Of a stretch of 5,943 nucleotides of DNA, positions 1 through 5,008 are shown in pieces. The position numbers were made by a program, and so were the translations under genes. The DNA is from Phycisphaerae bacterium (GTDB lineage Bacteria; Planctomycetota; Phycisphaerae; UBA1845; Fen-1342), in contig JAGVEP010000483.1 in the NCBI GenBank assembly GCA_020058145.1, forward strand, positions 1 through 5,943, given 5' to 3'. Each line of letters begins with the position of its first letter. Position 1 is the stretch's first letter. The notes beneath the pieces are model-generated. The model was not told the origin of the DNA and made no database searches. It saw only the letters and a program-made list of their open reading frames with translations.

Positions 1-36
1 AGGCCGCCCACGCAGGGAACGCACGCGCTGCGCGAA

Positions 37-123
37 ACCGGTCGCTCGCGCTCCCGGCTCGTTTGGGACCGGTCGCTCGCGCTCCCGGCTCGTTTGGGAC
101 CGGTCGCTCGCGCTCCCGGCTCG
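37..123. repeat. 31-bp direct tandem repeat, 2.8 copies
   Basis: Two full 31-bp units (37-67 and 68-98) are followed by a third that matches for its first 25 bases (99-123) and then diverges. Each unit starts ACCGGTCGCTCGCGCTCCCG and ends GGCTCGTTTGGG. The copies are identical where they overlap, so the expansion is recent or kept uniform. The 8-mer AGGCCGCC occurs on both sides of the array (1-8 and 127-134). There are no unique spacers between units, so this is not a CRISPR array. The array is GC-rich and all three + frames stay open across it, but the translations look like low-complexity Arg/Ser/Pro peptide, not a protein end. The function is unknown. Confidence 0.9.
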
Positions 124-177
124 GACAGGCCGCCTAAAGTGTCACGGACCCCCTTGCGGCGGCAAAACGCTGGCGAC

Positions 178-207
178 TTGACAGCCCATCCTCACAGAAG
201 CAAGCTA
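178..207 (+). promoter_or_regulatory. possible sigma70-type promoter of gap
   Basis: A perfect TTGACA -35 hexamer lies at 178-183. The best -10 candidate at 18-bp spacing is AAGCTA (202-207), a poor match to TATAAT. Transcription would then begin near 213, just before the self-complementary element at 219-256, leaving a leader of about 65 nt before the gap start codon. The -35 box is clear but the -10 is weak, so the call is tentative. Confidence 0.3.
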
Positions 208-218
208 CGAACTCCCGC

Positions 219-256
219 CTCGGCTGGCCGCTAGCGGGTCCGTTCGGACAGCCGAG
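219..256 (+). promoter_or_regulatory. self-complementary element in the gap leader
   Basis: CTCGGCTG (219-226) is the exact reverse complement of CAGCCGAG (249-256). The bases between form two further small self-complementary blocks, CCGCTAGCGG (228-237) and TCCGTTCGGA (239-248). As RNA this could fold into a three-way junction: an 8-bp closing stem and two hairpins of about 3 bp with four-base loops. It ends 9 nt before the gap Shine-Dalgarno AAGGAG (266-271), so it could affect gap translation. Alternatively, the CCGCTAGCGG palindrome could be a protein-binding operator. No known riboswitch class was recognised. Confidence 0.4.
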
Positions 257-278
257 CAGTGGACTAAGGAGCTGAATC

Positions 279-1298
279 ATGGCGATTCGAATCGGTATCA
301 ACGGCTTTGGGCGGATCGGACGGCTCGTGGTGCGGGCCGGACTCAAGGACGGCAATTTCGAGTTCGTGGGCGTCAATGACCTCGTGCCGCCGGACAATCT
401 GGCGTATCTCTTCAAGTACGACACGGTTCACGGGCGGTACGCCGGCAACGTCGCGGCCACGGAAAACAGCATCCAGATCGACGGCCGCGAAATGCGCTGT
501 CTGGCCGAGAAAGACCCCGGCAATCTGCCTTGGAAGAACCTGAAGGTCGACTACGTGGTCGAATCGACCGGGCTGTTCACCACGCGGGCGGACTGCGAAA
601 AGCATCTCACCGCCGGCGCGAAGCGCGTGCTGATTTCCGCCCCGGCGAAGGACCAGGACATCCCGACGTTCGTGCTGGGCGTCAACGAGGAGAAATACAA
701 CCCCGCGACCGACAAGATCCTCTCGAATGCGAGCTGCACGACCAACTGCCTCGCGCCGCTGGCCAAGATTGTGCATGATAACTTCGGCATCGAAGAGGCG
801 CTGATGACGACCATACACAGCCTGACCGCGACGCAGAAGACCGCGGACGGGCCGTCGAAGAAGGATTGGCGCGGCGGCCGAGCGGCGAGCTACAACATCA
901 TCCCGTCGAGCACCGGGGCGGCGAAAGCGGTCACGCTCTGCATTCCCGAACTCAAGGGCAAACTCACCGGGATGGCGTTCCGCGTCCCGACCCTGGACGT
1001 GTCCGCGGTCGATCTGACCGTGCGCACGGTCAAAGAGACGTCGCTAGCACAGATTAGCGCAGCCATGAAGACCGCTGCTGAGGGCAAGTTGAAGGGCATC
1101 ATGGGCTACACCGAGGACGAGGTGGCCAGCTCTGATTTCATAGGTTGCCCGCTATCAAGCATTTACGACGCGAAGGCCGGCATCGAGCTCAACGCCCGTT
1201 TCTTCAAGCTGATCTCCTGGTACGATAACGAGTACGCGTACTCGTGCCGGGTCGTCGATTTGCTGAAGCTCATGGCGGCGAAGGACGGCATCCGGTAG
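279..1298 (+). CDS. gap: NAD-dependent glyceraldehyde-3-phosphate dehydrogenase
   Basis: This cytosolic enzyme oxidatively phosphorylates glyceraldehyde 3-phosphate to 1,3-bisphosphoglycerate with NAD+ and works in reverse for gluconeogenesis. The 339-residue length is typical. The Rossmann motif GFGRIGR is at residues 9-15, and the VND stretch at 32-34 places the Asp expected in NAD-preferring forms. The active-site block SNASCTTNC gives the nucleophile Cys153, and His180 lies 27 residues on, as in other family members. WRGGRAA, NIIPSSTGAAKAV and WYDNEYAYSCRVVDL are also canonical, and the type resembles E. coli GapA. The ATG follows AAGGAG (266-271) with a 7-nt gap. pgk, the next pathway step, lies 148 nt downstream. 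The call is very secure; strict NAD preference is inferred from sequence. Confidence 0.98.
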   Translation: MAIRIGINGFGRIGRLVVRAGLKDGNFEFVGVNDLVPPDNLAYLFKYDTVHGRYAGNVAATENSIQIDGREMRCLAEKDPGNLPWKNLKVDYVVESTGLFTTRADCEKHLTAGAKRVLISAPAKDQDIPTFVLGVNEEKYNPATDKILSNASCTTNCLAPLAKIVHDNFGIEEALMTTIHSLTATQKTADGPSKKDWRGGRAASYNIIPSSTGAAKAVTLCIPELKGKLTGMAFRVPTLDVSAVDLTVRTVKETSLAQISAAMKTAAEGKLKGIMGYTEDEVASSDFIGCPLSSIYDAKAGIELNARFFKLISWYDNEYAYSCRVVDLLKLMAAKDGIR

Positions 1299-1304
1299 GC
1301 AATG

Positions 1305-1325
1305 GCGAGTAGTGAGTAGCGAGTC
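1305..1325. repeat. three-unit heptamer array downstream of gap
   Basis: Three consecutive 7-nt units, GCGAGTA, GTGAGTA and GCGAGTC, begin seven bases after the gap stop codon. They share G-x-GAGT. The array runs directly into the palindrome at 1330-1346. It is short, but it matches the 7-nt period of the longer arrays in the pgk-rpe spacer and the spacer before accD. Confidence 0.6.
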
Positions 1326-1329
1326 GAGC

Positions 1330-1346
1330 GGTGGGCAGTGCCCACC
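1330..1346. repeat. 17-bp palindrome, GGTGGGC/GCCCACC family, copy 1
   Basis: GGTGGGCA and TGCCCACC are perfect inverted 8-mers around one central G (1338). As RNA this would form a stem of about six or seven base pairs with a small loop. The flank CCTAC (1346-1350) reads GTAGG on the opposite strand. On that strand the element reads AGGGTGGGCACTGCCCACC, which closely matches AGGGTGGGCCAGGCCCACC at 5337-5355, so the two copies lie in opposite orientation. It looks like a dispersed REP-type extragenic palindrome. It has no U-tract and is a poor terminator candidate. Confidence 0.65.
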
Positions 1347-1370
1347 CTACGACTAATCAGCTTCATCGAC

Positions 1371-1376
1371 TATACT
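1371..1376 (+). promoter_or_regulatory. possible -10 box of a pgk promoter
   Basis: TATACT (1371-1376) differs from TATAAT at one position and sits in a locally AT-rich patch of an otherwise GC-rich spacer. No good -35 hexamer is found at 16-18 bp upstream (TACGAC at 17 bp). If it is used, transcription would start near 1383, leaving a pgk leader of about 64 nt that contains the hairpin at 1396-1421. Confidence 0.3.
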
Positions 1377-1395
1377 AACCCGCCGACAACGATAC

Positions 1396-1421
1396 GCGGC
1401 CCGTCCCGACGGATGGGCCGC
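1396..1421 (+). promoter_or_regulatory. strong GC-rich hairpin before pgk
   Basis: GCGGCCCGTCC (1396-1406) pairs with GGATGGGCCGC (1411-1421) over 11 positions around a CGAC loop. The only irregularity is a G-U wobble (1403 with 1414). The following bases TTGGCTTGA are only mildly T-rich, so this is at best a weak intrinsic terminator for gap. Because it ends 14 nt before the pgk ribosome-binding region (1436-1442), it could instead be a leader structure that affects pgk expression or stabilises the processed mRNA end. The stem is visible in the sequence; the role is not decided by it. Confidence 0.5.
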
Positions 1422-1446
1422 TTGGCTTGAACCGCAGGGTGAGTTG

Positions 1447-2697
1447 ATGGCCAAGAGATCAGTCCGCGACGTGGATGTTCGGGGCCGGCGGGTGCTAATC
1501 CGGGCCGACCTCAATGTGCCCCTCGACAACCAACAGCGGGTCTCCGACGACCGCCGCATCCGCATGTTCCTGCCCACGCTCGAACATGTGCTCAAGAGCG
1601 GCGGGCGGGCCATCGTGATGAGCCATCTCGGCCGGCCGACCGGCAACGCGGCGGAGGATGCGAAGTTCTCGCTCAAGCCGGTGGCCGAGCGCCTGAGCCG
1701 ACTGCTCGGCAAACCGGTCGCGTTTGTGCCGCAAGTGATCGGGCCGGAAGTTGAGGCCGCGGCGGCGAAGCTCCAGAACGGGCAGGTGCTGCTGCTGGAG
1801 AATGTCCGCTTCCACCAGGGCGAGGACATCATCGACAAGGCCAAGAAGAACCCCGACAAGAAGCTGACGCCGGAGCAGGACGCCAAACGGCAAGAGTTGG
1901 CGGGGGCGCTGGCCAGGCTCGGGGAGGTATACGTCAACGACGCCTTCGGCACGTGCCACCGCAAGCACGTAAGCATGTACGACGTGCCCGGGCTGCTGCC
2001 CAAGGGCACCCGCGTGCTCGGTTTTCTCGTCGAGAAGGAGCTTCAATACCTTGGCAAGGCGATACAATCACCCCGGCGGCCATTCGTGGCCATCCTCGGC
2101 GGGGCCAAGGTCAGCGACAAGATCGGCGTGATTCAGAACCTGCTGACGAAGGTCGATCACATTCTGATTGGCGGCGCGATGATGTTCACGTTTTGGGCGG
2201 CCAAGGGTCAGGCCGTCGGCAAGAGCCTCTGCGAGCGCGACAAGCTCGACCTGGCAAGAAACCTGCTGCACCAGGCGGGCGCGAAGCTGCATCTGCCGGT
2301 CGATGCGGTCGCGGCGGCGGAATTGAAGGAGCATGAAGTGACACAGGTGGTCGTCGGCGAAATACCCGCGGACCTGATGGGCCTGGACGTGGGGCCGCAG
2401 ACGCTCGAGGACTTCGGCGGGTACGTGCGTGAGGCGAAGACTATCATCTGGAACGGCCCCTTGGGCGCATTCGAGACCAAGCCGTTTGAGAGGGGGACAT
2501 TTGCGCTGGCCCGGATGATCGCCGAGGCGACCGACCGCGGCGCGGTCAGCGTGATCGGGGGCGGCGACAGCGCGGCGGCGGTCGAAAAGGCCGGGCTGGC
2601 CGGGCGTGTCACGCACATCAGCACCGGCGGCGGGGCGTCGCTGGAGTTTCTGGAAGGCAAGCAGTTTGGCCCGATTGAGGTGCTGGACGAGACGTAA
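1447..2697 (+). CDS. pgk: phosphoglycerate kinase
   Basis: This cytosolic enzyme transfers phosphate between 1,3-bisphosphoglycerate and ADP to give 3-phosphoglycerate and ATP, the step after GAPDH. The 416 residues carry the full set of landmarks: RADLNVP (19-25) and HLGRP (60-64) for substrate binding, LLENVRF (116-122), NDAFGT followed by His-Arg (164-172), GGAKVSDK (218-225) for nucleotide binding, NGPLGAFE (336-343) and GGGDSAAA (371-378). A Lys/Asp/Glu-rich stretch at about 124-148, after the VRF motif, is longer than in compact bacterial PGKs. An in-frame TTG lies one codon earlier (1444), but ATG at 1447 is preferred because AGGGTGA (1436-1442) ends four bases upstream. rpe follows after a repeat-filled 117-nt spacer. 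The identification is secure. Confidence 0.98.
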   Translation: MAKRSVRDVDVRGRRVLIRADLNVPLDNQQRVSDDRRIRMFLPTLEHVLKSGGRAIVMSHLGRPTGNAAEDAKFSLKPVAERLSRLLGKPVAFVPQVIGPEVEAAAAKLQNGQVLLLENVRFHQGEDIIDKAKKNPDKKLTPEQDAKRQELAGALARLGEVYVNDAFGTCHRKHVSMYDVPGLLPKGTRVLGFLVEKELQYLGKAIQSPRRPFVAILGGAKVSDKIGVIQNLLTKVDHILIGGAMMFTFWAAKGQAVGKSLCERDKLDLARNLLHQAGAKLHLPVDAVAAAELKEHEVTQVVVGEIPADLMGLDVGPQTLEDFGGYVREAKTIIWNGPLGAFETKPFERGTFALARMIAEATDRGAVSVIGGGDSAAAVEKAGLAGRVTHISTGGGASLEFLEGKQFGPIEVLDET

Positions 2698-2699
2698 AT

Positions 2700-2798
2700 G
2701 CAGAATGCAAAAAGAAGAATGTAGAATGCAGAAGGTCCCTGGCACGGCCGACGTCGCTGACGCGCGGTGCATTCTTGCATTCTGCCTTCTGCCTTTTG
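2700..2798. repeat. inverted pair of heptamer arrays between pgk and rpe
   Basis: The left arm (2700-2734) is five 7-nt units: GCAGAAT, GCAAAAA, GAAGAAT, GTAGAAT and GCAGAAG. The right arm (2771-2798) is four units in the opposite sense: ATTCTTG, CATTCTG, CCTTCTG and CCTTTTG. The consensus CATTCTG is the reverse complement of CAGAATG. GCAGAATGCAA (2700-2710) and TTGCATTCTGC (2775-2785) are exact 11-nt inverted repeats. The arms flank a GC-rich core of 36 nt (2735-2770). The array starts two bases after the pgk stop and ends three bases before the rpe ribosome-binding region, so it fills nearly the whole spacer. No terminator or promoter was recognised in it. Confidence 0.85.
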
Positions 2799-2814
2799 TT
2801 GAGGGTGTTTTCTG

Positions 2815-3504
2815 ATGTCGGTCATACAGCCAATCCGTATCACGCCCTCCCTCCTCGACGCCGACCTCGCGCGACTGGCCGAGCAGGTCGCCGCCGTGGA
2901 AGCGGCCGGGGTGGAGGGTCTGCACCTGGATGTGATGGACGGCCATTTCGTGCCGAACCTGTCGCTGGGCGTGCCGGTCGTGGCGAGCCTGGCGCGGCAC
3001 ACGAAACTGCTCCTCGACGCGCACCTCATGGTCACCGACCCGCGCAAATACGCCCCGCTGTTCGCGGATGCGGGCGCGGGCAGCATCACCTTCCACATTG
3101 AGACCACGCAGCAGCCGCGCGAGCTCATCAAGGAGCTGCGCCAACTCGACGTGCGCGTGGGCGTCGCGCTGAACCCCGGCACGCCGGCCGAGGACGTGCT
3201 CGAAATCGTGGACCAGGTTGACGTCGTGCTGGTGATGACCGTCTGGCCCGGTTTCGGCGGACAGAAGCTGATCCCCGAGTGCCTTAAGAAGATTGAGACT
3301 CTGGCCGAGCAGATGCGGCCGGAGCAGTGGTTGCAAGTGGACGGCGGGGTCAACGTCGAGACCGTGCCACAGGTCGTCGCCGCGGGCGCCAACACGCTCG
3401 TCATGGGGTCGGCGATCTTCGGCCAGGCTGACCCCGCGGCCGCGCTCCGCGAGTTGCGTCGGGTGGCGGGGGGGGTGCGGCGGGGGACGGAGCAACCTGC
3501 ATGA
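2815..3504 (+). CDS. rpe: ribulose-phosphate 3-epimerase
   Basis: This TIM-barrel, metal-dependent enzyme interconverts D-ribulose 5-phosphate and D-xylulose 5-phosphate in the pentose phosphate pathway. The protein is 229 residues, normal for the family. PSLLDAD is at 11-17. The metal and catalytic residues are all present: His37 and Asp39 in LHLDVMDGHFVPN, His70 in DAHLMV, and Asp176 in VDGGVN. The phosphate loop PGFGGQ is at 145-150, preceded by Trp144 where Asn, Glu or His is more usual. GAGSITFHIE and LNPGTP also fit. The ATG at 2815 follows GAGGG (2801-2805) by nine bases. The stop overlaps the next start as ATGA, which suggests translational coupling. The last 14 or so residues, encoded next to a G8 run, look like a non-conserved tail. 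Confidence 0.97.
   Translation: MSVIQPIRITPSLLDADLARLAEQVAAVEAAGVEGLHLDVMDGHFVPNLSLGVPVVASLARHTKLLLDAHLMVTDPRKYAPLFADAGAGSITFHIETTQQPRELIKELRQLDVRVGVALNPGTPAEDVLEIVDQVDVVLVMTVWPGFGGQKLIPECLKKIETLAEQMRPEQWLQVDGGVNVETVPQVVAAGANTLVMGSAIFGQADPAAALRELRRVAGGVRRGTEQPA
3461..3486 (+). other. G-quadruplex-compatible G-rich tract at the rpe 3' end
   Basis: The + strand has GGG (3461-3463), a run of eight Gs (3468-3475) and five Gs (3482-3486), separated by TGGC and TGCGGC. Splitting the G8 run gives four G3 tracts with loops of at most six bases, which meets the usual G3+N1-7 pattern. It lies inside rpe codons, 14 nt before the next start codon. The G8 run is also a possible slippage site that would change the Rpe tail and the distance to the ATGA junction. 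High GC content alone can produce such tracts. Confidence 0.45.
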
Positions 3505-4076
3505 GAATCGTGTTGATTCCGTGCGGCCACACCGAGTGGGCGGACGAGGGACGGCTCCTGGGCCGGGTGGAGTTGCCGCTGACGGCCGCCGGACAGCAAC
3601 AATGTGCGCAGTGGGCGGAGCAGCTCAAAGCGCTCGGTATCCGGAAGATCGTGCACGCCCCGGATGAGCTGGCGACGCGGACGGCGGAGGCGCTCGCGCG
3701 GCTGCTCGCGGTGCCGACCAAGGCGACGGATGACCTGCTCGAGGTTGACCTCGGGCTGTGGACCGGCCTGACGGAGGCCCAGCTCAAGTCGCGCTACGCT
3801 TCCGCCCATCGCGAGCTCGGCGAGGCACCCCTGAACGTGAACCCGCCGGCTGGCGAGGCGCTGCGCGTCGCGGCCGACCGCCTGGGTGAATGCCTGCGAA
3901 AAATGCGACGCAAGAACGGGAACACGACCCTCGGCGTCGTGCTGCGGCCGCTGACGTTCGCGCTGGCCCAGTGTACGCTGCACGGCGGTGAGTTCGCGGA
4001 AATGTGGCCCCTGGCGCTCGCTGCCGACGAACCGGTTATCATTGAGTGCCCCGAAAATGAGGACCCGGCGGCCTAG
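3501..4076 (+). CDS. histidine-phosphatase-fold protein, probably catalytically inactive
   Basis: The 191-residue protein aligns by eye to the phosphoglycerate mutase-like histidine phosphatases. The scaffold is retained: GRLLGRVELPLTAAG (17-31), ATRTAEALA (58-66), EVDLGLWTGLT (81-91) and the PAGEAL block (116-121). The catalytic positions are not. The RHGET motif reads PCGHT (7-11), so the phospho-accepting His is Cys8 and the preceding Arg is Pro7. The SPLxRA motif reads APDELA (53-58), with Leu57 for Arg. The second-His block, normally VSHGG, reads VLRPL (147-151), with Arg149 for His. The reading frame is intact and starts in an ATGA overlap with rpe, with GGAG at 3489-3492, so it looks maintained rather than decayed. 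A scaffold, ligand-binding or regulatory role is inference. Fold assignment is about 0.85 and loss of activity about 0.75. Confidence 0.85.
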   Translation: MRIVLIPCGHTEWADEGRLLGRVELPLTAAGQQQCAQWAEQLKALGIRKIVHAPDELATRTAEALARLLAVPTKATDDLLEVDLGLWTGLTEAQLKSRYASAHRELGEAPLNVNPPAGEALRVAADRLGECLRKMRRKNGNTTLGVVLRPLTFALAQCTLHGGEFAEMWPLALAADEPVIIECPENEDPAA

Positions 4077-4082
4077 GCCGTC

Positions 4083-4149
4083 GGATTTTGGATTTTGGAT
4101 TTTGAAATCGCCGGCGTCGAATCCAAAATCCAAAATCCAAAATCCAAAA
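4083..4149. repeat. inverted pair of GGATTTT heptamer arrays before accD
   Basis: Three GGATTTT units (4083-4103) face three AAAATCC units (4125-4145), with partial units ATCC before and AAAAC after. The left arm 4083-4104 is the exact reverse complement of 4124-4145, 22 bp, around a 19-nt GC-containing centre that itself includes the palindrome CGCCGGCG (4109-4116). It could form a long AT-rich hairpin or cruciform. It lies in the 98-nt spacer after the phosphatase-like gene and ends 13 nt before the accD ribosome-binding site. The arrangement (7-nt unit, inverted arms, GC core) repeats that of 2700-2798, with a different unit sequence. Confidence 0.92.
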
Positions 4150-4174
4150 CGGTGTTCCCGGCGAGGGAGTGCGT

Positions 4175-4999
4175 ATGCCCGAAAGTATCAGCCAGCCACG
4201 CCGCAACGTGGACGTGCCCGAGGGGCTATGGATACGTTGCACGCAGTGCAGCGCGATGATCTACCGCCGGATTCTGGAGGAGGAGTTGCACGTCTGCCCC
4301 GAGTGCGGCTGCCACTACCGCGTGGATGTGCGGACGCGGATTAACCAGCTCAACGATCCCGGCACTTTCGAGGAGTTCCTGCCGAATCTTGAATCGAGCG
4401 ATCCGCTCGAGTTCTCGGACCGCATCACCTACCGCGAGCGACTCGCCAAGGTGAAGGCGGAGACCGGCGAGACCGAGGCCATGGTCGTCGGCAAGGGCTT
4501 CATCAAGGGCCGTCCGCTCATCATGGGCGTCATGAACCCGTTCTTCATCATGGGCTCGATGGGTGCGGTCGTCGGCGAGAAAGTCTCGGCCGCCGCCGAA
4601 CGCGCGGCCAGCGAGAGCCTGCCGCTGCTCATGGTTACGTGCAGCGGTGGGGCCCGGATGATGGAGGGCATGGTCTCACTGACCCAGATGGCGAAGACCT
4701 CGGCGGCGGTCGGTCGGTTCGACCAGGCGGGCGGCTTGTACATCGTCGTTATGACCGACCCGACCACCGCGGGCGTGGCCGCGAGCTTCGCCTTTCTGGG
4801 CGACGTGATTCTGGCGGAGCCGGGGGCGCTGATCGGCTTTGCCGGCCCGCGTGTGATCGCGAACACCATCAAGACCACGCTGCCCGAGGGCTTTCAAAAG
4901 GCCGAGTTCATGCTCGAACATGGCTTCGTGGACCGCATCGTGCACCGTCGCGATCTGCGCAGCGAGATTGCCCGCATCATCGACTACTGCAACAAGTAG
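4175..4999 (+). CDS. accD: acetyl-CoA carboxylase carboxyltransferase subunit beta
   Basis: AccD and AccA together move the carboxyl group from carboxybiotin to acetyl-CoA, making malonyl-CoA for fatty acid synthesis in the cytosol. The 274-residue protein begins with the AccD zinc ribbon, Cys22-x2-Cys25 and Cys41-x2-Cys44. The crotonase-like carboxyltransferase domain follows, with MGSMGAVVGEK (117-127), CSGGARMMEG (156-165) supplying the oxyanion-hole glycines, MAKTSAA (172-178) and FAGPRVIANT (212-221). It ends LPEGFQKAEFMLEHGFVDRIV, the family's usual C-terminal region. A GTG lies two codons earlier (4169), but ATG 4175 is chosen because GAGGGA (4163-4168) gives a six-base gap to it and none to the GTG. 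accA is not in the window. The small membrane protein gene follows after nine bases, suggesting co-transcription. Confidence 0.97.
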   Translation: MPESISQPRRNVDVPEGLWIRCTQCSAMIYRRILEEELHVCPECGCHYRVDVRTRINQLNDPGTFEEFLPNLESSDPLEFSDRITYRERLAKVKAETGETEAMVVGKGFIKGRPLIMGVMNPFFIMGSMGAVVGEKVSAAAERAASESLPLLMVTCSGGARMMEGMVSLTQMAKTSAAVGRFDQAGGLYIVVMTDPTTAGVAASFAFLGDVILAEPGALIGFAGPRVIANTIKTTLPEGFQKAEFMLEHGFVDRIVHRRDLRSEIARIIDYCNK

Positions 5000-5008
5000 G
5001 AGCCGTGC

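Noticed and set aside
37..123. CRISPR array
   Set aside because: The 31-bp units are directly adjacent with no unique spacers, and no cas gene is present.
1..134. 3' end of an upstream protein gene
   Set aside because: All + frames are open because of GC content, and one frame stops with TAA at 135-137, but the sequence is dominated by the tandem repeat and no frame gives protein-like sequence. It cannot be excluded without the left flank.
1228..1245. 18-bp perfect palindrome ACGAGTACGCGTACTCGT inside gap
   Set aside because: It encodes the conserved NEYAYSCR segment, so codon choice over a constrained motif explains it well. No second copy was seen in the window.
1444..1446. TTG start for pgk one codon upstream
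   Set aside because: ATG at 1447 is the stronger start codon and has adequate spacing from AGGGTGA. The TTG adds only one residue.
2208..4133. 641-codon open frame on the minus strand across pgk, rpe and the phosphatase-like gene
   Set aside because: It is antisense to three confidently identified genes, crosses both heptamer arrays, and its translation is Arg/Ser/Pro-rich with no recognisable motif. This is typical of a GC-rich shadow frame. The 475-codon minus frame at 2068-3495 is rejected for the same reason.
4169..4171. GTG start for accD two codons upstream
   Set aside because: It abuts the GAGGGA ribosome-binding site with no spacer, whereas ATG 4175 has a six-base gap.
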